Assembly (NCBI GenBank): GCA_017506865.1
Contig: JAFCMP010000152.1
Location: 62,001-126,000, forward strand
Reading direction: 5' to 3'
Length of the DNA stretch: 64,000 bases
Source: Tribonema minus
Lineage: Eukaryota > Sar > Xanthophyceae > Tribonematales > Tribonemataceae
Shown here: one piece after another, positions 1 to 10,495 of the stretch
Position numbering within the stretch: the stretch's first letter is position 1
Layout: the number at the start of each line of letters is the position of its first letter
Position numbers and translations under genes: made by a program
Notes under the pieces: model-generated
The model's database searches: none
Seen by the model: only the letters and a program-made list of their open reading frames with translations
What the model was told of the DNA's origin: nothing

Positions 1-24
1 CAGCGCGCTAGCGCTAGCGCTCAC

Positions 25-1303
25 CGGTATAAGCGCTGGCTGCAGCACCGCCTCCACCGCCGCGAACCCCTCCTCGACAAAGTCGAGGCTCCAGGGCCAC
101 GCGGCGTAGTCGCTGCGGCGGCCGCGGATGTAGATGCACGCGTTGATGAGCGTGCTGCCGCCGCCGCCGCGCCCCACGAATGTGAGCGAGCGACGCCCCG
201 CAAGTTGAGGTTGCGGCGCCGAGAAGTGGGGGTCGCAGAGGGGCCACCCCCTCTGCAGGTTGCTGAGAAAGCTGGCGGGGGCCTGGATGCCGGGGTCCCT
301 GCATGCGGTGGCAGTTGAGGATGAAGGAGCGTCATCATGTGGAGTTGAAGTTGAAGCTGCGGCTGAGGCGGCGCGCGCAATGCGTTGTGCGTCGCCGGCG
401 CCGGAAGAGACTGGAGTCGCGTGCACGGCAGCTTGTGAGTGCAGCACCTCAACAAGCGGTAGGCGCTGATTGTGGTGTTAAACCAACGCATCGCGGTAAC
501 GAAGCCTGCGTCACCAGCAGATGCGTCTTCGTCTTCAACATTGTTAAAGAAGACTCGTACTTGCACTCCGTCTCCCCCTCCCTCTTTCTGAACAGGCAAG
601 TGGAGTGCATTTGCGCCCTCTCTCTTCATGACCAGAATCACCGGAGGTAGGCAGTCTATTGCACTAAGCTGACTCAAGCCTTTGCTTACTTGCCGTCCTT
701 GCGCATATTTACTGATCCATAGCTTCAAGTTGGCCAACCACTGTAGTTGATGGTGCTCAGGCAGCTGCATGATGGCCAACTCACTACTTCAACAAAGTCC
801 TTGGAGTTTGACAAAGGTGAGCGCAAAGGGGGTACACTTCCGCCCTGTTGATACCTGACACATTCACTGATGCTTGCGGGTCTTGCAGCTTGAGTGTCAG
901 ATGATAGACGTGGCGGTGCGAAACATGAACTCGCAATCCTGCGATAGCTTTACAAGGGTGACATTAGCGCAACCTCACGCACTGAAGCTTGGCTGAAGAC
1001 ATGCGGCAAATGGCCGAGCTGTGGCGGATGATAGAGGCCCCGCAAGCATAGCAAAATGTACAGACAGTTGATCGCAGACCCACACTAGCGCAGGTACTCT
1101 TGGCAGTATTTTGAGACACTGCAAGGAAACCAGGAGCACCTGAATGCATCGATGCTGCCATCGGTGAGCAGGACGACTTTCGCCCCCTGCCGCACCAGGC
1201 GAGAAACGAATGCGCAGCCAGCGGCCCCAGAGCCGACGACAAGATACTCGCAGTCCAGCACGATGTCCTCAATGTCAGGCGCGGATGCTTCGGTGGCCGG
1301 CAT
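25..1303 (-). CDS. GMC-family FAD-dependent oxidoreductase, 5' part (partial)
   Basis: Glucose-methanol-choline oxidoreductases use FAD to oxidise alcohols such as choline or sugars. Two exons are clear. Exon 1 (1303 down to about 1140) starts at the ATG at 1303-1301 and carries the Rossmann FAD motif GxGxxG (VVGSGAAG, G24/G26/G29). A later exon (252 down to 25) carries the GMC signature: a PQ-containing stretch, then VGRGGGGSTLINACIYIRG and DYAAW, matching the family's PRGKxLGGSSxINxxxYxRG...DYxxW. It is preceded by CAG and ends in CCG|GTGAGC. Exon 1 ends in phase 2 and the second exon starts in phase 0, so at least one short exon between 252 and 1140 is unresolved. The substrate domain and C-terminal His lie beyond the left edge. 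Substrate cannot be predicted. Confidence 0.75.
253..1139 (-). other. GMC gene intron region with an unresolved internal exon
   Basis: The codon phases of the two recognised GMC exons do not join directly, so a small exon should lie here. An open stretch at about 480-779 on the minus strand reads well (VILVMKREGANALHLPVQK) but shows no GMC motif, so I do not assign it. The plus strand at 343-353 carries the recurrent TTGAAGTTGAAG intron word. Confidence 0.4.
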
Positions 1304-2560
1304 CTCTGATAGCTTGGCTGTTGTCAAAGGTGTTCTTGTATGCTGCAAAACAGCAAGAGAAAGACAACACAGTGCATAATGGCGAGTCAGTAAATGGCCA
1401 CTGTGACCTGTTTCACGTTCATGCAGACTGTGAGGCCGGGCAAGCATCTACTGCACGGCGGAGTCACCTCACCTGCGCGTTAGAGGCTTCACTTGCTTGC
1501 TGTGAGCTGATCAAACTGCGATGCGCAGACATGCGGACTATTTCTTTGGCCGGGGGGGAAGCCGGCCTTAGTCTAGTTTAGTCCATTTATTCTTGATGAA
1601 AATATCCTCCCTCCCACTTGTAAAGCTGGCTAGGACGGCGGGCGTTCGCTTGCGTGTGCTAGTGAACCAGGCTGATAACCTCCGGTCAACTCAAGCGCGC
1701 CTGCACAATTTATCACAGTGCATTTGTCAAAGTTATGGTATACTGTGCCGTGTGGGGTATGTTGTTTTGTGTGTGGTGTGCCAGTGAAGTAGGCACCCAT
1801 GCGTGTATGGCATGTAGGTGTGCAGCGAATCAGGCACAGATAACCTCCGGTCAAGTCAAGCGTGTGTACGGTTGGTATATGTGGCAGGTCATGTATGCAG
1901 GTTGAGTGGAACTATCCTGTGCGATCTGTGCGACAGCCGCTGACAAATGCGCCATCCGGCATCTGCTGCTCGACCGAATGGTGCTCATTTTCAAGGCAGA
2001 GCATGTAATGCATGCTACTGACCCCGCCGTGATTGGCTTAACGGTGCTCACTCTGTCCTCGGCTGCTTTGCTGCTGGCTGCTGAGCGGGCAGCTGTAAAG
2101 CTCTCCTTGGTGAACTGCTGCTGCTGCTGGAAGGCAGCGCAAGCAGCATCGCAGCAGTGAACCTAGCCAGAGGCTGCGTGTCTACTATCTGCGATATGCC
2201 AAGGCTGAGAGCCAAGGCTGAGAGCGCACCTCGGCCTCTCCCAAGGCTCTCCCTCAACGATCGCTTGATTCCACGGTGAACTGCTGCTGCTGCAAGTCAG
2301 CGCAAGCAGAATCAAACAGTAGACCTACCCAGAGGCTGCGCTGTGTATGTCTCTATCGATACGCCAACCTTCGAGAGCCAACGGAGAGCTGCTGCTGCGT
2401 GCAGCTCTTGACACACAGTGTCCTCTCAAGATAAAAAAGCGGCGGAACTCAATGTGAAAGGTGCGAATAACCCTAGGACTAGGGTTTGGCTGGGACCAAT
2501 CAGATGGCTAAAGGGTACATACTTTTTAATACAGCATCCCTAAGCAACGCGGGCGAACTA
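1304..2560. other. Intergenic, no gene recognised
   Basis: No family-like ORF is visible. About 20 bp (AACCTCCGGTCAA and flanks) is shared between about 1676 and about 1848. It lies upstream of the GMC start and so should hold that gene's promoter, but no TATA or other element is clear. Confidence 0.4.
2104..2400. repeat. Diverged tandem duplication, unit about 170 bp
   Basis: The segment beginning GTGAACTGCTGCTGCTG and running through AGCGCAAGCAG and CCAGAGGCTGCG occurs at about 2110-2180 and again at about 2275-2345, with the flanks also similar. Confidence 0.6.
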
Positions 2561-2589
2561 TTAGGCGCGCGCCCCACGCGCAGCCTCGC

Positions 2590-4345
2590 TTGCGCTCGGC
2601 TGCGCTTGGGGAACGCCCGCCGACAATTAATTTCTCGACAACTACTACTGTATCAGAGGCAACTACTGTATCAGAGGCAGCAGCAGCGGCAGCACATGTT
2701 GCACCTCAAGCGGCATCGGCGGCATCACTAGCTGCAGCATCACCAGCAGCTGCTGCGGGCATAGGTAACACAGCTGCTCCAGGCCCTACTAGGGCTGCTG
2801 CAGCACCTGCAACAGGAGCAGCGGCAGCAGGCGGCGCCGTAACCGTGTCGGCTGCGACAGCGGCGACGGCGGTGGCAGCGGCCAATGCGGCAGGCGCTGC
2901 ACTAGCACCTGCGGCAGCAGCAACACCAGCAGCAGCAACAAAAGGCGGCGCAGCTGCTCCAGCGCGCGCAGCAGCGGCAGCCATCAATGCAGGCGCTGCA
3001 CGCTCCACACCAGCAATGCTACAAGGCGCAGCAGCAGCAGTGGTGGCGCGCCTGCCCCTCATTCGGACGATCGCCACAGCTGCCGCATCCCTGCGTGCAG
3101 CAACAGGCGACAAGCTGGAACATATGCTGCCACCAGCGCTCATGCATCAGCAGCAGCAGCCACATATGCAGCAGCCGCCGCCGCGGCCGCCAGCAGGTGG
3201 TGGCACCGGTGCGGACGCTGCTCACGGTGTACTTGACGTCAGTGCTCTGCAGTTGCAGTGTAGCCTGAGGCGCCTCAATCAGAGTGCGCTTGCAGATGCC
3301 GTCGCTTTTGAGATTGCAGATAAAAGTGGAGGCGGACCTGCAACAGCTGCCGCAGGGGACGCAACGCACGCAAGCACTTGCTCGATTCCGGTCGCAGCGC
3401 CACATGCACTCGATCGGCATGGCATTCCTCAACGAGCCCATGTACTCCACAACGGCTTCGTTCGATGGCCTATCCTGGCAGCTGGCCGTCAAACGCGCCA
3501 TCGGAGTAGAGGAGCAGACGGCAGGCTGCAAGCTGTGCGGGAAGTCGCCGGGCGGCACCCTGCATGCACGTCTGTGTCAAGCGCCACGCGTCAAGGCGCA
3601 CGACACCATCGTCCAAAATAGCGTCAAGAGGGCCACGCAGCGCATCCTGCGGCAATACCTCAAAACGGGACTGGTGGACGAGGACTACACGCCGTTTCTG
3701 GGATCCGCCGGGTCGCCGGGGAGTCGCAGGATGGACATTGTGCTGCCTGCCGACGCCTTCCCGGTGACCGGCTACGACGACCCGACACGTCACCTACCGC
3801 TCATGGTGGACGTCACCTGCTTCGAGGCACAGGTGGCGTCGCGGGCGGCGAAGACTGCAGCAGACCCCGAGCGCTGCTGCCGCGACCAAGAGGCCGCCAA
3901 ATTATCCCACTATTCTGGTCATTATGACCAGAATTGCTACAAACTTGCCACTTTGGCAATCGGGTCTTTTGGTACCATCGGGGAGCAGGGGCGGAAGCTG
4001 CTGGAGGCTGTGGCGACGGAGTATGCCAGCAGGATGTCAGTGCCCGGAGGAGCGCGCCCTAAAGCTCTCAAGGGCATCGCCCTGGCGCGCTTACGCTCGG
4101 CACTGTCGGCAGCGCTCCACATGGCGTACTCTGGCCGTGTCATGACACACATGGCAGAATCCAGGGGGAGGGGGCACATGGAGGAGGACGTAGGGGAGGA
4201 TCCCGAGATGCCATTTGGCGGCGGCGGCGTTTGAGTGGTTGTCGTTGAGACACTTTCAGAAGTCACACGACATGCAGATTCCGTACAGCAGCATCAAGTT
4301 AGACCATCGTCTGGGCTTTTTCGCGCCCTGAGCGAGAATTAATAA
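2590..4345 (+). mobile_element. 5'-truncated non-LTR retrotransposon (restriction-like endonuclease class)
   Basis: The 3' part of a LINE-like element. It has an Ala-rich low-complexity open frame (2590-3621), then in another frame the conserved C-terminus (3284-4234), then a short 3' UTR with GGGCTTTTTCGCGCCC, a possible small hairpin, and AATTAATAAAAAGTAC. The C-terminus has the arrangement seen in R2/NeSL/CRE-like elements: CCHC knuckle followed by a PD-(D/E)xK-like nuclease. No reverse transcriptase motif is visible upstream, so the copy is 5'-truncated or very decayed. A similar 3' tail without the ORF lies at about 35183-35228. Confidence 0.7.
3284..4234 (+). pseudogene. Retrotransposon C-terminal CCHC knuckle plus restriction-like endonuclease fragment
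   Basis: The 316-residue open frame has CxxC-x8-H-x3-C at residues 82-98 (CKLCGKSPGGTLHARLC). Nuclease-like residues follow: D151 in RRMDIVLPAD, D176 in MVDVTCFE and K206 in QEAAKLSHY. The tail IGSFGTIGEQGRKLLEAVA resembles the block that follows this nuclease in algal and oomycete retroelement proteins. In such elements the nuclease nicks target DNA for target-primed reverse transcription. The first ~25 residues are probably not the true reading: upstream homology seems to continue in the 2590-3621 frame, implying a frameshift near 3285-3400. It is a remnant because the polymerase is missing. A 23-bp palindrome sits inside at 3912-3934. Confidence 0.72.
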
Positions 4346-4349
4346 AAAG

Positions 4350-7300
4350 TACTCCTGGACGTTGTGTCCTATCATGTGCTTACTGCAGCCCCCATCATGG
4401 ATTGTTGTCCTGCCTTGGGGTTTTAGCTGTAGCATGTGCAACGAAGTCTGGGAAATCAACTTGGATGTGGCCGGGCTTTAGCCACGGACAAACATCAAAG
4501 CGGACAGAGCCTCGGCGCCCGTAAATTGCAGGCTTTCCATCTGGTAGGCCCAAACAAACATGTAGCACGGCACGCTCTGATTTCGAGTCGAAGCAGTCTC
4601 GTCACCACCTTGAAGTCCAGGACGCAGGTATACGGTGTGCAACTTGATGTTGCTGATCCCATCGTGGCGCGGTCACTGTGCCCCAAGCCCATGAGCATCA
4701 TCACCTCCATCATGTTCTTGCCCAGGACGCATGCAGTGCCGCCGCCATCCCCCCTTGCGCTGACGGCGGCAGAACCGCTGCAGCGGCAGCGGCGGGCGCC
4801 AACTTCAAGTTGAGTTGAATGCACGGAGGCTCGTGCAGCAGTGCGGCTCGACGCCCTCATGCAGCCGCCGTTTGAGCTCAGCGCCCGTGCAGCCTGTCAG
4901 CAAGACCTCTGCATCAAGGGCACTAAACTGCGGCTTTGGGACTTCTTGCAGACGGTCAGCGCCGCTGCGCCTGCAACTGGCGACTGGCTGCAGCATGTGG
5001 CGCTGGCGTCAACGCGACGCCGCCGCAGCAGATGGAATATGGCATGCGCCCAGGGTGCACGATGTCCCGGCTGGCGGCGCTGCCGATGCAATGTGCATTG
5101 GCGCATGGCTCGAAGAGTCACGAGTCGGAGCCGCGCGGAAGATGACACGGGAGGAGAGCCTCAGAGACTGCGGCCGGCACGGTGACTTGAAGTTGCGCGA
5201 GTGGCGGTCGGTCTGTGTCCGACAGTCAGTGAGGTGACTGGGCGTTAGACACAGTGATGGAGATTGCGGTAACTTGAAGTTCGCTGATTGGCACTTTCAA
5301 TGTCGTTAGGTCACCCACGACCCGGCCCCGCCTAGCGTACAGTAGTCCTGTTGAACGATGCGATCTGTTCCATATGCGAGATCTCACATGACTCATGAGC
5401 GATATGACCGCTGCTATCAAACTTGCAGAAAGTGAGCACATCACCCCCACTGGCAGTGTAGCTGCCAGCCTGGATTATTTCTTTGCGCAACAGCGCGCGT
5501 ATTGCTCCTTGCAACATGCGTCATGAAGCGCCAGCGGGCAAGCCCCCTGGGGGGTCCTCATGGACAGCTCCAATGCTGCTGGCGTGCCAGCATACAGCTG
5601 GTGTGACATAAGCCAGATGCGGTGAGGCTCTGGGGCACATGCTGTCGATGTCGTGTGGCATCTTCAACATTCAGGCGTCTCGCACAGCAGCACATGCTCG
5701 ATTGAAGAAGTGTCGGGCTGATGACTGCTTGCGCTAGACCTCTTCATGCTGCTGATGCTGACATCACATCATATGCTACCCGTCACTGACTGAAGCAGCT
5801 TGCATGTTTTACAGACAGCCTGAAGGTGCATAGCAGTGGTGTTGGTCAATTACATCAAAGGGTGCGCGCCAAAACTGCGCACTTGTCTATGTGCTTGTGG
5901 TGGGGTGCCATGACGTGCTGGCATTCGAGTGACCATGGCACCCGGAGAAGCAGAGGGTTGCTACATCCTCGCCGTTGTCGACCACATTGCTGAGGCGCCT
6001 GCAATAACTGGCAGAGCACCCATGTCAGCGGCCATCCGCACCTGTGAGGCCCTGGCAAGTCTGTCCGTCCATGGCATGAAAATGGAGTCAAGGCCCCTCT
6101 CTCAAAGCAGCATTTGTTGATGTTGGGGACGGGACACATTGCAAAGGCAGCGAACAAGGCACGCACGAGACAAGTGCGCGACCGAATGCACTGGCCTGCA
6201 GGTAGTACTTCAAAATATCGCTGCACTGTGCCTAGTGCAGCACAGTTTCACCGGTGGTCATTATTGTCTTTCAACGCTGCCCAAGAACAACGCTGCCCAA
6301 GAAATGCCACTCGCTACAGTCACTCTTCAGTAAGCTTATAGGGAATGCTTGATGGGGAACAAGTGGCGCCGCTGTTGCAGTAATGCTCCACCAATCCGTG
6401 CAGAACTTTCTCGGTCTGTACCCGCTGTACGTCGGCCATGCTGAAAAGGGCTCGCGACTCCTGCACGGTAGAACCTACAGCAACGTGGCTGATACCCCAG
6501 ATACCCCAAATCGATGCAGCTTTAAAAAGCTCACAAATGGCAGAGGGGCACCAGCACTATATATATGTGAACCCGACAAAAGCGCCCCTTGCGAAGTGTC
6601 GCCGGCAAGGGCGAACACGCGGCGCTAACCACCTAGATTTACATTTCAAGTTGAAGTGCTGCAAGATACGGCACCCACAGCCGCACGGCATGTGGCCCGC
6701 GAAGTGCCTCTAATAGCGCAGTGCTTCAAGGAACGCTGCAGGGGATACATGGCTGCTCCTCTGGTGGCTCTGGGCCAGGGGTCATCCCCGGATCTCTGCA
6801 ACGTAGCAGAGCGGCCATCAGCGCGGCACAACACAGCAGACAGTCCCAGAGGGTGTGAGCATTTTGAGTTGAGATGCTTGCCCACAACATATCAATGAGT
6901 GTGGAAGCGACGTTGGTGCGCGCGTCAGAGTCACCGCGTCGTGCGGTCTCTGCGGAACTGCCGTGCTGCTGACACGCGCAACGGCATGCTCGCGCTACCG
7001 ATACAACTTCAAGTTCAGAGGGCGATTGGTGAGCCTCACAGCGCAACGCCGCGAGCTAGACGGCGTCAGACTGGTGCTGAATCGCATTCCAACCCTGGCA
7101 GCCAGCACCTCAGGGGCTTCCAGGGGCGATGCTCAGAAGTCGAGCGCTGTCAACCACTTGAAGCGCTGTTGATTGCAATGGTGCAACATGTCGTGTCTAA
7201 GCAGATGCATGCCCGCAACAGTCACTCGAACAGCAGAGTGGTGCTCCTGACGGTTCTTCAGCCACCCAGTCTGTGGCTCCGTGCGTGCGTTGCCTACTGC

Positions 7301-8150
7301 AGGGCGGCATGCCTTTCCATAATAATATTGACCAAGCACAGAGACTATACCGACACTGCGTACATTAGGATTTGGGGTTAGGATTAGGGGTAGGACAAGG
7401 GTCACAGTTAGGGTTAGGGTTAGTGCTCACTCAGCACGCGCGTACCTCACCACAAGGCAATAAGCGGTGGACGTGGCGCTCAGGGAGGGTTGTAGATGCA
7501 TGCGGCTGCGGTGCTGCTGCTCAACGCCTCAGCAGTAATCTTAACACCAAACTTGGAGTTATGTACTTCTATGCTGGGCAGGCGCCATGTACAGGTTGTG
7601 AGCGTGCCGTCAAATCCTTGTCTGCCGCGCAGCGTGCCCTGCGCAATGCGGCCGTGAACGCCGCATGTGCCTGACAGTGCTCAGCGCTTTGAGCAGCCCA
7701 TGCGGACCACGAAAAAATGCAAACTGAGCCTGTGGCACCATCAGCCGCAACTTACAGAAGTCCAAGGAGCAGCGGCTGCCCTTGGGCCTGTGCCTCTGCA
7801 TTTATTGCGTGTCGCGCTGATTCACAAAACAGCAAAACCACGCACACCACCACGCCGTGCGGCAATGTTTGTTGTGCAGCAGTGCTCAACTCGTGCAGCT
7901 GCGTAATACGGCTCTGCGGCACCCCTGCACTTTGCTGCCGCCCAGGCAAGCTGCCACTTGATCAGGAACTTGACAAATATGCCCCGAGCACAGCAAGCTG
8001 CTCCACGCCTTTCAGATGCGAGGAAAATGACCATGGCAGCTGATACTGCAAGCCGCCAATGCAGCAACAGCTATCGTCATGCACCAAAGTGGTTGGCGGC
8101 TTCGTATATGTACTGCAGTACTCAAAACTTCAAGTTGAAGTGACTTCCTC
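4350..8150. other. Region between the retroelement and the kinase; kinase last exon probably here
   Basis: No known family was recognised. Two overlapping open stretches at 4436-4996 look somewhat protein-like on the minus strand (LGKNMMEVMMLMGLGHSD; VPKPQFSALDAEVLLTG) but equally on the plus strand, so no call is made. The kinase exon ending at 8153 is in phase 2 and needs a further exon, which should lie in this interval. Palindromic TTCAAGTTGAAG words occur near 6644 and at 8127-8141, and telomere-like blocks at about 7368-7425. Confidence 0.35.
7368..7425 (+). repeat. Interstitial degenerate TTAGGG block
   Basis: GGATTTGGGGTTAGGATTAGGGG followed by GTTAGGGTTAGGGTTAGTG, a diverged telomere-type repeat. 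A similar patch lies at about 8288-8330. Confidence 0.7.
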
Positions 8151-8152
8151 AC

Positions 8153-10495
8153 CTGTACTGCTCGGCCCATAGCAGCTCGAAGCGGTGCAGCAGGTCCGCG
8201 AGGGCCGCCGGCGTAAATGGTTTGCTGCGGCGAAACGGCAGACCAGACGCGCAACATGCTTTAGAGTGCGCGTAGACGCTGCAGCGAGGGTTGCGATAAG
8301 GGTTGGGGGTAGGGCCTAACCCTAGCCGTAAAAGGTCAAACGCCGCTGACTGGCATGCTAGCCATTGGAACTCAGCACTACATGTTCAACCAAGGCAGCT
8401 CCATGCTGTCGCGCAATGTGCCCATTGCCGCGCCCGACAATGAAAGTGTCGCGCTCTCTCTGGTTTTGGGTCATGTGTGTAAACCACTGCAGGCGTTACC
8501 AAAGTATGCCAGTGGTCGTTGACAGTTAAGCAAGCGCATTGGTTGAAGACATCTTGCAGCTACGACATCTTTCCGCTAAAAAAGTGACACTAGAGGTGAA
8601 GACTGCACCGTCTTGGTTGCAGCTTGAAAGCTGAGAACTAAGGCTGGAGAGGGCGCCGTGATGCCGGCGAGGGTTGAACGCATTTGAGGTGAAAAGTCGG
8701 GCTTGCGCACACTTTTCTTAAGCGTCATCATGGAGCGTCACCAGGATAGGAGAGTCGCGCGTGTGGGCTAGCACATTGCACTGTACTCTGGTTACTTCAG
8801 CTTGTGGGGCGGACAACCTATTCCGCACCACGTGATATACTAAAAGCTTGCACACAAAAGTCATTTTGACTGATGGATACGGTGGTGTTGTTTGACTCGT
8901 GGCCAATTGCTGCAGCAGCGGCGACCACGGTTACTGGTGGAAGGCACTTGTGGCTAACCATCCCTTGTCACCTAGAGCTCTACGATCTTTTGATTCGTTT
9001 TCATTCATACAACGTACTTCAGAGGTATACTACAGTATGCTCGTGTTGAGCTCGTGCAACTGTACCAATGCATAGCACACGGGCAAACAGGACAGCCAGA
9101 AGGTGACTCACACACTTTGTCGTGAAGCCGGAGAGGAGTACGGCGAAGGAAGGCGAAGAAAGGTGAAGGAAGTGGTATCTGCAGCAAAGCCTGCGCGTGC
9201 CAGCCTGGGATTGCTGCAAGTGACCTCACTAAAAGTACGAGTGAACTCACTGATGAAAGTACAAGTGAACTCGCTGACCTGCGGTACTGGTCCATGCCTG
9301 CCTGCAGCCCATCCGCAATGTCGGTCTCGCTGGCGTTGGCGCTCACGCCGATGATGTGGCGGCGCCCGCGACGGTGCTGCGCCTCAAACTTGCGGTACGC
9401 GCGCGTGCACTCTATGCCGCTGAGCCGTGGCATGAGGAAGTCCTGCGGGGGGGAGGAGGGGGGGGGATATAGCGGCAAGGGGTTTAGGCACTGGACCTGA
9501 CACACAACTCATTTAGTGGATGACACGCAATTCATGTAGTGGGCTCGGCTCGGAAGGAGGCAGTGAGCAATGTGTGAGTGCTTCCCCTGGAGTGCAGTCG
9601 CGCACTTGCAATGAGGTCGGAAGGTACACCATATGGAGCACTCTCTCCGGTGCTAGCCTCAAACTTCAAGTCTGAGGCACTCGCACAAACGCGCACGCCG
9701 CAAGTTCCCACCACTCAACTCTAACCCTAATCAGCAGGTTCTGCTCATCCCATACACAGCAGTGTTTCGATTCACCCTCAGTCGCAAAAGTAACTGTCAT
9801 CCGAGAGTTCCTGCTGACATTGAATTACCAATCTACCGAACTTTAGTACAGACCTCGACGGCGTTCATGCTGAAGCACAACCATTTCATACTATCAGTAA
9901 TCTGTAGCTGCGGTTCCAATTTCTGCAGGATCTTGAAGTTGCAGCCGTCAGCCATCGCAGGTTCAACGTTGCCCAGTGTTTGCAGCAGTTGCTGTGCACC
10001 AGCAGCAGCAGCGCCAATAGCAGCAGCAGCAGCGGCAGCGGCAGCGGCAGCAGCCCCGCAGCAGTGGCAGCGGCAACAGCAGCGGCGGCAGCCTCGGTAG
10101 TGGCAGCAGCAGCTGCTGCAGCAGCGGCAGCGGTTGCGGCAGCGCCAGCGCCATCGCCACCGTCATCGCCTCAGCAGCGCAAGCGAAGGTGCTGCAGCGG
10201 CAGCAGCGGCAGCGGCAGCAGCAGCGGCAGCGGCAGCAGCGGCGCTCACCATGAACACGAGCGGCTGGCGCCCGCTGCGCAGCAGCTCCAGGCCCTCGCG
10301 GCCGTCGTGCGCCGTCACCGCGCGCCAGCCGTTGGCCTCCAGCAAGCGCGCCATGAGGCGGCGGATCACGCCGGAGTCGTCCACAACTACGGCCTCGCGC
10401 AGCAGCGGCACCGCCGCGGCGGCGGCGGCGGCGGCGGAGTGGTCTGCGGCGGCGCGCAGCGTGCGCAGCATCGGGCAGCAGGCACCTTTAGAGGG
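8153..10495 (-). CDS. Receiver (REC) domain exons
   Basis: Exon 10 (10495-10250) has AVVVDDSGVIRRLMARLLEA, with the acidic pair D626/D627, and ends QPLVFM. Exon 11 (9442-9279) starts DFLMPRLSGIECTR; D670 is the phosphoacceptor. It continues HIIGVSANASETD and GLQAGMDQY. Exon 12 (8224-8153) begins SKPFTPAALADLLHRFELLW, giving the conserved Lys725-Pro. All three REC signatures are therefore present and the domain looks active. A poly-Ala run (GCN) lies upstream of the REC start. Confidence 0.85.

Noticed and set aside
480-779. Middle exon of the GMC gene
   Set aside because: The open frame reads well but carries no GMC motif and its ends do not give splice phases that link the two recognised exons.
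2706-3143. Long Ala-rich ORF on the minus strand
   Set aside because: Antisense reading of GCN/CAG repeats in the retroelement region; both strands are open because of the GCA/TGC composition. No domain.
4436-4996. Hypothetical gene on either strand
   Set aside because: Both strands give similar open stretches with no recognised motif or splice-linked partner, so strand and reality cannot be decided.
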